The translations under genes were made by a program, and so were the position numbers. A stretch of DNA of 64,000 nt from Commensalibacter communis (GTDB lineage: Bacteria; Pseudomonadota; Alphaproteobacteria; Acetobacterales; Acetobacteraceae), in assembly GCF_947179015.1 (NCBI RefSeq), contig NZ_CAMXCM010000002.1:124001-188000 (forward strand), given 5' to 3'. This document shows, piece after piece, positions 55,627 through 64,000 of this stretch. The notes beneath the pieces are model-generated. The model ran no database searches and was not told where the DNA came from. It saw only the letters and a list, made by a program, of their open reading frames with translations. The first letter of the stretch is position 1. Each line of letters starts with the position of its first letter.

Positions 55627-56691
55627 TTATTTCAAATTACGAACTGTGTTTACCAATTCATAAACATGCTCAACAGGTGTAGTTGGAAGAACGCCATGTC
55701 CAAGATTAAGGATATGAGGTCTGTTTTTTAATTCAACACATAAATTATGAATTTCTTGTTTCAAAATATTTTGATTATGCAATAAACACAAAGGATCGAT
55801 ATTCCCTTGAAAACCAATTTTCTGATCAATTGTTTTATTTAATACAGAAATATCTGCTGTTTGATCAATACCAATTGTTTGTAAACCTGTTCCATCAATA
55901 TAAGATTGTAGTTTTGTTCCTGCCAATCTTGGAAAGCCAATAATAGGTATATGAGGATATTTACTTTTAACAATATTAACAATTTGACGCGTGGGTTGTA
56001 CAACATACTGATCAAATAAAGTTACAGAAAGTAATCCGCCCCAACTATCAAACAATTTAACAGCTTCAGCACCAGCTTCAATTTGTCTACATAAATAATC
56101 AGCGGTTGTTTGCGTAAGCAAATCAATAATTTTTCCAAATAAAGACGGATTTTCGTACATCATTTTAAATACAGTTGAAAAATCTTTAGAACTTCCCCCT
56201 TCAACCATATAACATGCTACTGTAAAAGGTGATCCTGTGAATCCAATCAGCGTTACTGATTGTGCTGCTGCTGTTCCAATAGTGTCTGGACTATTTACAA
56301 TTTTATTTAATCGTCGAATAGCCTCTAAAACAGGTTCTGTTTTTTCAATAGCATGTTGAGCATTTAACTTGTGGAAATCTTGCTCGGATTGAATAGGAGG
56401 TAAAACAGGACCTTTTCCTTCAACGAATTTTAAATCTTGTCCCAAAGCCCAAGGTAAAATTAAAATATCTGAAAATAAAATAGCAGCATCAAAAGCAAAA
56501 CGTCGAATAGGTTGTAATGTAATTTCTACGGCAATATCAGGGGTTAAACATCGTGTAAGAAAGTCAGCTTGTTGTCGTAACAATCTAAATTCTGGTAAAT
56601 ATCTTCCTGCTTGTCGCATTAACCAAACCGGTGGAGGCCAAACAGATTGGCCATTTAAGACTGTTAATAATTTTTTGTTTGTTGACAACAT
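55627..56691 (-). CDS. hemE: Uroporphyrinogen decarboxylase HemE
   Basis: HemE decarboxylates uroporphyrinogen III to coproporphyrinogen III. The 354-residue protein shows PPVWLMRQAGRYLPEFR near the N-terminus, FSDILILPWALG, IGFTGSPFTVACYMVEGG and the LGHGVLPTTPVEHV end. It leads hemE, a HAD phosphatase, hemJ and a dehydratase. Its promoter must lie in the 445-bp upstream region that I propose as the replication origin, an arrangement known next to hemE in other alphaproteobacteria. Confidence 0.96.
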   Translation of the reverse strand: MLSTNKKLLTVLNGQSVWPPPVWLMRQAGRYLPEFRLLRQQADFLTRCLTPDIAVEITLQPIRRFAFDAAILFSDILILPWALGQDLKFVEGKGPVLPPIQSEQDFHKLNAQHAIEKTEPVLEAIRRLNKIVNSPDTIGTAAAQSVTLIGFTGSPFTVACYMVEGGSSKDFSTVFKMMYENPSLFGKIIDLLTQTTADYLCRQIEAGAEAVKLFDSWGGLLSVTLFDQYVVQPTRQIVNIVKSKYPHIPIIGFPRLAGTKLQSYIDGTGLQTIGIDQTADISVLNKTIDQKIGFQGNIDPLCLLHNQNILKQEIHNLCVELKNRPHILNLGHGVLPTTPVEHVYELVNTVRNLK

Positions 56692-57136
56692 TAAAAAAAA
56701 CTTTCTGTTAATTTCTTTCTATTTTCAGAGTGTATCAAAAGTTTTCCATTTTTACATTCCCTTTAAAATAAAAAGAAAATTTAAAATTTATAGTGTTTGT
56801 TTATTGTTCCCTGTTAGTACTGTGGTACCCAGCTTTCAAAAAATGTACCCCATTTTTATCACAGAGTGTACAGTTTTTAATCAATTGTTTTTATTGGGTA
56901 AAATAGAGTTATCCAGATATTATCACCCTACCCCTGTGTACAACTCACTGAATTTAAAAAAGAGAGTACAATCCCCAGTACTAGGTACCCTTATGATTAT
57001 AGGGTCGTACAATCCCCATGTACCTCAGTGTACCACAGGGTAAAAACAAGTTATACTTTTGAATAAAAATGCAAGAATCGATTTTATGATTTAAAATGAA
57101 AAGCCAGACTGAATCTTAAAATCAAAGGATGAAAAG
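56692..57136. other. Candidate chromosomal replication origin (oriC)
   Basis: This 445-bp region has no credible gene; the 122-codon frame at 56675-57043 starts in hemE and looks non-coding. Bases 56817-57033 hold eleven GTAC tetramers. TTATCCAGA (56909-56917) differs from the DnaA box TTATCCACA at one base, and TGTGTACAA (56936-56944) is the complement of a one-mismatch TTATNCACA site. An A/T-only stretch near 56761-56790 could unwind. Origins in Caulobacter, Rickettsia and Sinorhizobium lie beside hemE. The call is inference from these together. Confidence 0.5.
56966..57018 (+). repeat. Direct repeats of GTACAATCCCCA
   Basis: The 12-mer GTACAATCCCCA occurs at 56966-56977 and 57007-57018, 41 bp apart, each followed closely by further GTAC sites (56978, 56985; 57020, 57030). 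The repeat units look like iterated protein-binding sites in the hemE-upstream region. Confidence 0.8.
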
Positions 57137-57577
57137 ATGAATATTAAAAGAATTAACTATTACAAAGCAGCCCCTCAGATGATGAAAGCAATGATGGATC
57201 TTGAAAATGCAACACATGAATCTGTTTTGCCTATTTTATTGAGAGAGTTGGTTAAGATAAGAGCGTCACAGCTAAATCATTGTGCATTTTGTTTAAATAT
57301 GCATACCAAAGATGCTTTAAAAGCAGGTGAAGATATTCATCGATTAATGGCTATCAGTGTATGGAAAGAAAGCCGTTTATTTACCGATCGTGAACGTGCT
57401 GCATTATTATGGACGGAAACATTAACCTTATTATCAGAAAAAGAAGCATCAGATGAAATTTATCAGCAAGTTTCTACGCACTTTAATGACCAAGAATTAG
57501 CAGAATTAAGCGTAGTCATTGCAGTCATTAATGCTTGGAACAGGTTTGGCGTTGGTTTTGCGATGCAGCCTGAATAA
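57137..57577 (+). CDS. AhpD-like carboxymuconolactone decarboxylase family protein
   Basis: This 146-residue helical protein has the redox motif C49-A-F-C52 with His56 (HCAFCLNMH), the hallmark of alkylhydroperoxidase-type members of this family, and LLRELVKIRASQ just before. Such proteins reduce peroxides or have related thiol chemistry. The start ATG follows AAAGGATG, a good ribosome site. It lies at the right edge of the candidate origin, transcribed away from it. Confidence 0.85.
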   Translation: MNIKRINYYKAAPQMMKAMMDLENATHESVLPILLRELVKIRASQLNHCAFCLNMHTKDALKAGEDIHRLMAISVWKESRLFTDRERAALLWTETLTLLSEKEASDEIYQQVSTHFNDQELAELSVVIAVINAWNRFGVGFAMQPE

Positions 57578-57586
57578 TGGATAATG

Positions 57587-57628
57587 TTTAAAATCTTATT
57601 TGGATTAAATTTCAGATAAGATTTTAAA
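57587..57628 (+). terminator. Long stem-loop after the AhpD-like gene
   Basis: TTTAAAATCTTAT (57587-57599) and ATAAGATTTTAAA (57616-57628) form a 13-bp stem with a 16-base loop. It starts 10 bases after the stop. No T-run follows, though the 3' arm itself contains TTTT. Confidence 0.55.
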
Positions 57629-57687
57629 ATTGCATCACGATTAATAGTTGATTTTTTAAGTCGAACTGTTTATATGTTAATCTTATT

Positions 57688-57763
57688 GGGGTCATAGCTC
57701 AGTTGGGAGAGCGTCTGGATGGCATTCAGAAGGCCAGGGGTTCGATTCCCCTTGACTCCACCA
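57688..57763 (+). tRNA. tRNA-Ala (anticodon GGC), CCA encoded
   Basis: The 76-base cloverleaf is complete: acceptor stem GGGGTCA with TGACTCC, D-stem GCTC with GAGC, anticodon stem TCTGG with TCAGA around loop ATGGCAT (anticodon GGC), T-stem AGGGG with CCCCT around TTCGATT, and encoded ACCA. The GGC anticodon reads GCC and GCU alanine codons. It is next to the disrupted CHAT-like gene, and tRNA genes are common integration sites. Confidence 0.97.
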
Positions 57764-57803
57764 AATAAACTGAAATAAATGTTTATTTATTTAAAAAGAA
57801 AAA

Positions 57804-58672
57804 TTATTTTTTATTTTCTTCATCTAAATCCTTAATAACATCTTGTAGAGTATAAGTAGATTTTTTTTCCGATTAGGAATTCTTTTTCTCTGTCTGCAAA
57901 TATTTTTTGTAATTCTCCAGGATAAAGTTCTTTTAATTTTTTTCTTGTTTCTGTCAGAGATAATATTTCTAAAACACGAGTATTTTTAATAAAACTAGTT
58001 AAATGTTCTTCTTTATATTTTTTATAAGGATACCATTTACTTATTACATCTTTGATTAATATTTTCCAAAATATTTCGCAAAAATATATTTTCATACAGT
58101 TTAACAAGATTGTTTTCTATATCTTGATTATTTATTTTTTCCTCTGGGCCAAAAGCCGCATAGACTGAGCAAGCTATAGGTAGGCCTTTTTCTTCTGTTT
58201 TTATTATTTCTTTTAAATTGGATATATGTGACGTTGCGTAACATGTGTTGCTTAGTAAAACAGTATTATTTTCAGAAGCTATATTGATTTTTAGAATTTT
58301 TTCATAAAATATTTCTGCTGCAACAATCTCACCATTTGCCATTTGAATAGCTTCTTTTGATCCATGGGCTTCTATATGAATAAAAGGGAGAACTGTTTGC
58401 ATTATATTGTTAGCTCTTATAGCCTGATGTAATCTATATAAATTAACTTCTTCAAAAATTTTATCGAGTGCATTTAAAAATTTTGCGGCTGAATCACAAT
58501 CAATACGTTCATAGCGGTCTTTATAAATTTTTTTATTGAGAATAATTGCGTTTATATCTTCATAACAGCGATTAAATACGCCAACATCCTCATCAGGCAA
58601 ACAATTTATAAAGAAAATTTTAGTAATAATAAGATCATCTGATTTTAGAGGATACTGAAGAGTTGTTTGCAT
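57804..58672 (-). pseudogene. CHAT/caspase-like protease gene with two apparent frameshifts
   Basis: The first frame (58672-58037, 211 residues) has a caspase-fold pattern: HIEAHGS with candidate catalytic His103 and LLSNTCYAT with candidate Cys144, as in CHAT-domain proteases. It then shifts frame. Dropping one T from a five-T run near 58080 joins it to a second frame (YENIF-CEIFWKILIKDVISKWYP). Dropping one base of the eight-T run at 57861-57868 joins that to a third, protein-like end (STYTLQDVIKDLDEENKK) with a stop at 57804. The full product would be about 288 residues. Sequencing error at the homopolymers is the alternative. Confidence 0.55.
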
Positions 58673-58775
58673 GATAATTATTGCTTTTATTTTATAAGTA
58701 TATTTGAAATAAATTTATTGAACTTACAAAATATTATATATTAAAGATTATATCTTTTAATAGATTATATAGATT

Positions 58776-61148
58776 CTACTGAATCGAATCTACTGTAATA
58801 TTTATACTCTCACTTTGCCCCTGATCGTCAGTAACGGATAGATGATACTTACCAACCAATTCTGGTTGCCAAAAGATCGGCATATTGGGTGTTGTTTGTC
58901 CGATAAATACATTATTTGCAAACCAATATAAACGTGAAGCATTTCCATCGGCATTGGCGGTTAATAGGATTGAATTCTGAGTATTTTCCTCTGATTTTGA
59001 ACGCAATATATAGGTTTGATATGCATGAGGAGACTTGATATGGGGAGGACGAGTATTTTTAAATTCTTTCTTGCATGTTGGATCAGAAGGAGGATGTCGA
59101 TAAGATAATCCAGCTTTGTTAAAAAGCAATTGAATTTCAGAGGGCCAAAATTCATAGATTTCTGTATGGATTTGTTTCCCTTCATAAGGGGGGCATGCAA
59201 CTTTTCCTGTAAGCGTATCAATTTTAACAGGTTGGTGTAACGTGCTGACTTTGATGGGTGATACGCTTGGGATAAACCATGTATATCCTGTTTGTGGACA
59301 CCAACGATTGGGCAAATCACCACTGGCAAGGCAGATTTGCACTTTCTTTAAATCTTTTGGTGGGTTCCAAGCAGCCAAATCGTGCGTTGTTGTCACAGGT
59401 CGTAATGCATCAATAATATTGAAAAATAAAGGGGCTGCTGTTTTAATACCTGTTGCGTTACTGTTGCTGGAATTATCAAAATTTCCAACCCAAACAATTA
59501 ATACATAATGGCTAAATAATCCTGCTGTCCAAGCATCACGAAAGCCTGATGAGGTTCCTGTTTTCCATGCAATTGGAAAAGGCGACATAATCGCAGAAGT
59601 GGTTTCATCTGGACGTTTATTTTGGGACAATATATCCAAAACCATAAAGCGAGCTGCATCACTTAATAAAGGCTTTCCTTCTTGTATAGGATCAATAGAG
59701 AGAAACCGTAAAGGACGTAATTTTCCTCGGTGGCTTAACAAAGCATATAAAGTTGCCTCTTGTTGCATACTAATTTCTTCCCCGCCCAGTGCCAAGGATA
59801 ACCCATAATATTGTTGGCTTTTAAGATGGCTAATATTGGCTGATGATAAAAAATGATAGAAATCAGGATTTTTTAGTTGTGCGTTAACCCAAACAGCGGG
59901 AATGTTTCGGCTTAAATTTAACGCAATTGTTGCCGTTAAGGGCCCTTTAAAATGTCCATCGAAATTTTCAGGCATATATCCTGAAAAACTCATAGGGATA
60001 TCGTACAAAATCGTTTGAGGATGCAGAAACCCTTGATCGAACCCTAATCCATAAATAAAGGGTTTTAATGATGATCCTGGTGACCTTCTGATATTGGTGC
60101 CGTTGATTTGACCAGAAATGGCAGGATTGAAATAATTGGCTGATCCAACCAAAGCTTTGACGCTCATATCATTCGTATCAACTAATAAAGCAGCACTATT
60201 GCGAATGACAAATTGATGATTTGCGTTGATAAAATTAGAAATTTGCTGCTCTAAAACATGTTGTAGATTCAAATCTAATGTTGAATTTATCCGATGTTGT
60301 GTAGGATAAGTATGTAAAATTTGTTCTACAAAGTGCGGGGCTTCAAAAGGCAATTTTGTAGTGGGTCGAATTGGTAAAGGTAATTGCATTAAAGCAGAAA
60401 GATTTTGATCGATTGAATATGTTTCTTTCCATGCTTCATAGAGGCGAGATCTTGTATCCAATAAATGCTGGTTGGTAATAAAACAATTATCTTTTTGTTT
60501 GCATTTGATTTTTAAATTAGGCTCTTGAGGAATAATGGCTAATAAAAGTGCTTCAGGTATTGTTAATTCAGATGCGTTTTTATTAAAATATATCAGGCTT
60601 GCGGTTTGGATCCCTTCTACATTCCCACCGTAAGGCGCAAGGTTTAAATAAGCTTCTAAAATTGCATCTTTTGAATAAAAGAGTTCCAATTGTGTGGCAT
60701 AGTAAATCTGTTTTGCTTTGCCCCAAGGAGTTTTGGTATTGAGGTGATATAATAACCGTGCAAGCTGCATCGTAATGGTTGATCCACCTTGCCGATGACC
60801 ATGTAAAAGATAAGTAACGACAGCACCTCTGGCAATACCATAGGGGTTCGTGCCAAAATGGTGATAAAACCATTGATCTTCATGCAGCAAAACCGCATTG
60901 ATTAAAGAGGGCGATATTTGGGCTAGCGGCACCCATAATCGATAACGATCATCTCTGGCTAGGGTCAGTCGTAATAATTTGCCTTGTTGGTCATACACGA
61001 TCTGAGATACAGGTAATATGTCTTGTAAAGGGGGATGGGGATATAGGCGACAGCCAATAATCACCAGGATTATTAAGCTGCCTGCACAAATCCAATTTTG
61101 CCACTTTTTTATATAATGAGTGGCAGAATGTATCAGTAGACGGATCAT
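58776..61148 (-). CDS. pbpC: Penicillin-binding protein 1C
   Basis: The 790-residue bifunctional cell-wall enzyme has a membrane anchor (about 19-37), a glycosyltransferase domain (EDQWFYHHFGTNPYGIARG, QGGSTITMQLARLL), a transpeptidase domain with the serine motif SSLKPF and KTGTSSGFRDAW, and a C-terminal BiPBP_C-type beta domain (about 715-789). It overlaps the upstream alpha-2-macroglobulin gene by 4 bp (ATGA). The pbpC/A2M pairing is widespread in Gram-negative bacteria. Confidence 0.93.
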   Translation of the reverse strand: MIRLLIHSATHYIKKWQNWICAGSLIILVIIGCRLYPHPPLQDILPVSQIVYDQQGKLLRLTLARDDRYRLWVPLAQISPSLINAVLLHEDQWFYHHFGTNPYGIARGAVVTYLLHGHRQGGSTITMQLARLLYHLNTKTPWGKAKQIYYATQLELFYSKDAILEAYLNLAPYGGNVEGIQTASLIYFNKNASELTIPEALLLAIIPQEPNLKIKCKQKDNCFITNQHLLDTRSRLYEAWKETYSIDQNLSALMQLPLPIRPTTKLPFEAPHFVEQILHTYPTQHRINSTLDLNLQHVLEQQISNFINANHQFVIRNSAALLVDTNDMSVKALVGSANYFNPAISGQINGTNIRRSPGSSLKPFIYGLGFDQGFLHPQTILYDIPMSFSGYMPENFDGHFKGPLTATIALNLSRNIPAVWVNAQLKNPDFYHFLSSANISHLKSQQYYGLSLALGGEEISMQQEATLYALLSHRGKLRPLRFLSIDPIQEGKPLLSDAARFMVLDILSQNKRPDETTSAIMSPFPIAWKTGTSSGFRDAWTAGLFSHYVLIVWVGNFDNSSNSNATGIKTAAPLFFNIIDALRPVTTTHDLAAWNPPKDLKKVQICLASGDLPNRWCPQTGYTWFIPSVSPIKVSTLHQPVKIDTLTGKVACPPYEGKQIHTEIYEFWPSEIQLLFNKAGLSYRHPPSDPTCKKEFKNTRPPHIKSPHAYQTYILRSKSEENTQNSILLTANADGNASRLYWFANNVFIGQTTPNMPIFWQPELVGKYHLSVTDDQGQSESINITVDSIQ

Positions 61149-64000
61149 TTAGGCGAGGTAACAGAAAGATATCCACCTGAAAGCGATCTTGCTTGAATGG
61201 TTGGGTTATACATTCCTTCACCATAAGCAGGCGGGATGATATATTTCCCAGCATTGGTTGCTTTGATCCGATAGACATATTCCTGAATATCTTTGGTTAC
61301 CGATGTGTAAATTAGCACTTTATCTTCTTGCTTATTGACAAAGTCAGGGTAAAAGCCGTTACTTTCCGCAGGTTCATTTTCTGTCATCAGATCAAACCCA
61401 CCAGGAAGCAAATCCGTAATGGCGATATTTGCATGTGTTTTATTATCCGTTGAACGGAATTTAAGATGAACCAAGATTTCCTGACCAATCTTAACGCTGG
61501 ATACAGGATTGTTTTTTTGATCCGTATAGTCGCGAATAATTTCCATTTGATGCTGAATAGCTGTTTTCGGTGGGTTTTGATCAAAACCTCTTTGAATAAC
61601 GCTATACCATGCTTTGTTGCCTGTTTTATTATCAAAAGATAAAGAATTTGTCGGTCCTTGTTGCCAGTTTAGAATTTGTATCCCATTCTTGAGTTGACTG
61701 GTTTTCAAGACAGAAGGTACTTTTTGCCCCTGTTCTGTTGAGTCCTGCAGTGCTTGGATCAAAAGGTTTTGAGTATTATCTTTCATATTGGCTGAATAAG
61801 TATCAAACGCCATCACCGTTAAGGAAGAAGACAACGTATTATAGTAACCTTGTTCAATAGTGTTCAAAATATTGGTAAAAGTATTTTTAGAGAGCGTTGG
61901 TATGATTTCTTGGAAATGTTGAGACAAAAGATAAAGGGTCGTTGCATCCTGTGCTAGATCGCCACCGTCATACCCATCAAACTCCCAACCCAGAGTGGAT
62001 TGTTTAGGATCACGTTGCAGCCTTTTTAAAGGGCCAGCCATCATTTGTTGTGCAGCTTCATCTTGCTTCATCAGCTTCATTGCAGAGGCTAACCATGCAG
62101 CCGTTGAATCTTGTTTCCATTCATCTTTATAGTGATTGTTCAAATCTTTTACCAGACCAGCAATCGGGCTGGTCATGATAACGCCATGCTTGGTTAATAT
62201 ATAAATGGCAAACGCTTTATTACGCATCTCTGATAAAGTGCTGGTATTCCCATTAATGGCATAATCTTTTAAATAGACATATGCTTTGTCTAAAGCAGTG
62301 CTGGAAACTTGTTTGCCCTGATCTGCTGCGTTTTGTAAAAAGAATGTAACATAAGCGGTTACAAAATTATCAGCATTCGGTGTTGACCTCCATAAACCAA
62401 AAGCCCCTGCATTATTTTGCCGTTCTTGCAATACAGAAATCGTTTGATCCAACGAGCTGTTCAATGCGCTGATTTGCTTTGGATCCGTTTGAGCAAAAAT
62501 AGTTTTCAAAGCTGAATTATTCTGGATGGTAAGCAATGCAAAAGCACGGCTGACTAACTGTTCAGAACAACTATGCTCATAATTAATCAGATAGGTTCCT
62601 AAACCTTGGATAACGACCATTGGCAGATTAGAAAACGAAGCGTAATGCAACGCATTATGAGGATAGACATGGCGCAAATCTGTAAAGCGTTTGGTTTGTC
62701 CTGCCCCGACGCTGTTCATATCGACTTGAGTGCGATAGGTAGATGCAGGTCGTAATAAAACATGGGCGGTGGCATTGGTTAAGGATTGATTATAGTTAAG
62801 CGAGAAATGTAAGTCCCCTGACCCAAGATTTTGGTTCAAAGCTTTGATACGGAATCTAACCGTTACAGTTTGTTTTTCGCCCAAAGATAATGTTTGGCTA
62901 TTATCACCAATAACTTGAAACTGAGGGGTTGTTTTCAAACGAACCGTAACAGGAACTTTTTGATTATTAAGATTTTCTAAATTATTTGCAACTAAAACGC
63001 TGACTTCACTCTCATCGCCTGGGGTTAACGTTGTGGGTGCATTGGGTTTTAATACAAAATCATCTCTGACAATGCTTTCTTGGCTGGTGACACCAATTTG
63101 TTCATCGGAAACAGATAATGCCATAACTTTTAACGTGCCGTTAAAATAGTCTGGGGCATCATAGGTGAATTCTCTGGTGCCATCAATATCAACAATGCCT
63201 GACCAAAACACCACAGGTTTATCTTGTTTGCGCTTAAACGGGTTAACATGTTGTGCAAATGGAGATTCGTCATCCCCACCAGAAGCAGAAACAGATTTTA
63301 GTAATTGACTAAATTCAGGAAGAATTTGGTCTAGGATCTGTAAGGTTTGCACATCAAGCATTTTCTTGCTGAAGAAATAACCCAAGGGGTTAGGTAGTTG
63401 ATATTTTGAAACTTGTAAAATGCCTTTATCAACCGCCCACAAAACCACACGTGTTGGTCGTTCTGACGTCACGCTGAACGTTATCTTACGATCCTTTGTG
63501 ATTTTAGGAGCTGTGATGGTCAATGGATTTTGATGTTGTTCAAGATCAACAGAGAAAGGCATAACGCCATAGCTGAGTGGACTCATAAAGATTTCATCAG
63601 AAGCAGGATCACGAATAAATTGGACATTGATATATCCATTGCCATCCAGATTTTCTGGCACGGTAATATGCTGTACAGAACTGGTGGTATCCGTATGGAA
63701 CCATGTATGCGCATAGACTTTATCTTTTTCAATTGTGATTAATCCGCTGCCCGCATAAGGGGCGCGAATAGCAACTTCAATTTGCTCGCCTGGCTTATAA
63801 GATTTTTTATCAAGATGAATATTAAGCTCGGCATTTCGTTCCAAAGATCGAGATAGATTACCAGCCCCAATAATAGAATAGTTAATGCTATTGAGTTCAT
63901 GATTATCTTTGTCGATAATAACAAGCTTATAGTCCCCAGAGATTTTGGTATTGATGGGATAATCACTGCCATTCTTAGCAATCGTGAATGGTGTTTCACT
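61145..64000 (-). CDS. Bacterial alpha-2-macroglobulin, 5' part beyond window
   Basis: The frame is open through 64000 (952 codons in the window), so the N-terminus lies outside. The apparent start at 63844 is a TTG inside the reading frame. The protein has macroglobulin-like beta domains (SYKPGEQIEVAIRAP), and a thioester motif C-x-E-Q in HSCSEQLVSRAF. It then has an alpha/alpha toroid and receptor-like end. Bacterial A2Ms trap proteases in the periplasm; with PBP1C they are thought to guard and repair breached cell wall. The ATG of pbpC overlaps the stop. Confidence 0.9.
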   Translation of the reverse strand, partial: SETPFTIAKNGSDYPINTKISGDYKLVIIDKDNHELNSINYSIIGAGNLSRSLERNAELNIHLDKKSYKPGEQIEVAIRAPYAGSGLITIEKDKVYAHTWFHTDTTSSVQHITVPENLDGNGYINVQFIRDPASDEIFMSPLSYGVMPFSVDLEQHQNPLTITAPKITKDRKITFSVTSERPTRVVLWAVDKGILQVSKYQLPNPLGYFFSKKMLDVQTLQILDQILPEFSQLLKSVSASGGDDESPFAQHVNPFKRKQDKPVVFWSGIVDIDGTREFTYDAPDYFNGTLKVMALSVSDEQIGVTSQESIVRDDFVLKPNAPTTLTPGDESEVSVLVANNLENLNNQKVPVTVRLKTTPQFQVIGDNSQTLSLGEKQTVTVRFRIKALNQNLGSGDLHFSLNYNQSLTNATAHVLLRPASTYRTQVDMNSVGAGQTKRFTDLRHVYPHNALHYASFSNLPMVVIQGLGTYLINYEHSCSEQLVSRAFALLTIQNNSALKTIFAQTDPKQISALNSSLDQTISVLQERQNNAGAFGLWRSTPNADNFVTAYVTFFLQNAADQGKQVSSTALDKAYVYLKDYAINGNTSTLSEMRNKAFAIYILTKHGVIMTSPIAGLVKDLNNHYKDEWKQDSTAAWLASAMKLMKQDEAAQQMMAGPLKRLQRDPKQSTLGWEFDGYDGGDLAQDATTLYLLSQHFQEIIPTLSKNTFTNILNTIEQGYYNTLSSSLTVMAFDTYSANMKDNTQNLLIQALQDSTEQGQKVPSVLKTSQLKNGIQILNWQQGPTNSLSFDNKTGNKAWYSVIQRGFDQNPPKTAIQHQMEIIRDYTDQKNNPVSSVKIGQEILVHLKFRSTDNKTHANIAITDLLPGGFDLMTENEPAESNGFYPDFVNKQEDKVLIYTSVTKDIQEYVYRIKATNAGKYIIPPAYGEGMYNPTIQARSLSGGYLSVTSPK

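Noticed and set aside
56675-57043. 122-residue plus-strand frame upstream of the AhpD-like gene
   Set aside because: It starts inside hemE on the opposite strand, has no ribosome site, and its composition follows the GTAC repeats rather than a protein.
57832-58107. Independent 91-residue gene downstream of the CHAT-like frame
   Set aside because: Its proposed start overlaps the upstream frame by 71 bp without a ribosome site, and it reads as a continuation after a one-base shift.
63739-63999. Separate 86-residue frame near the window end
   Set aside because: It overlaps the alpha-2-macroglobulin frame, which is open to the window edge and has clear family sequence.
1-64000. Insertion sequences, prophage or CRISPR arrays
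   Set aside because: No transposase, integrase, phage structural gene or regularly spaced repeat array was seen in any part of the window.

Overview
The window is AT-rich, almost fully coding and free of recognisable insertion sequences, CRISPR arrays or rRNA. The gene set points to an alphaproteobacterium: a ChvG/ChvI-type two-component pair, an ETF/ETF-quinone oxidoreductase set, a CopD/HemJ-type heme enzyme and hemE beside a candidate replication origin. The low G+C, polyol dehydrogenase and transporter, alginate-export-type porin and HdeA-like acid chaperone suggest a low-GC acetic acid bacterium (Acetobacteraceae, Commensalibacter-like). The genus is my inference from gene content; no search was run.

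Region 1 (1-19.9 kb) is a nitrate-respiration island. After a 5'-truncated periplasmic protein and a di-heme cytochrome c peroxidase come the molybdenum cofactor genes (moaC, moaD, moaE, mobA, moeA, mogA, moaA and, at the far end, a moeB-like gene), the molybdate importer modABC, the membrane nitrate reductase narGHJI, a NarK-type transporter and a NarX/NarL-like sensor-regulator pair. Together they import molybdate, build the cofactor, sense nitrate and respire it to nitrite. No nitrite reductase is visible. A compact array of four CTAG-centred half-sites precedes the sensor gene.

Region 2 (20-34 kb) holds a porin, a zinc/manganese-type ABC importer with a 44-residue membrane micropeptide and a 26-bp perfect palindrome upstream, the ETF-QO/etfB/etfA set, an ompW-hemN-2OG-oxygenase cluster and chvG/chvI.

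Region 3 (34-45 kb) is housekeeping: grpE, dnaK with a structured leader, dnaJ, dapB, metK, trmB, then a DedA protein, an orphan leucine-rich-repeat-like protein and an S9 peptidase.

Region 4 (45-53.4 kb) is accessory: a Tat-exported multicopper oxidase, a DUF333 lipoprotein, a glycosyltransferase, an HdeA-like protein, a D-arabitol dehydrogenase/transporter pair and two secreted proteins of unknown function.

Region 5 (53.4-64 kb) carries hemE, a HAD phosphatase, hemJ and a threonine dehydratase as one operon. Next is a 445-bp non-coding region with eleven GTAC tetramers and DnaA-box-like sites (candidate oriC), an AhpD-like gene, tRNA-Ala(GGC), a CHAT/caspase-like gene that seems broken by two homopolymer frameshifts, and pbpC with a 5'-truncated alpha-2-macroglobulin gene running off the window.
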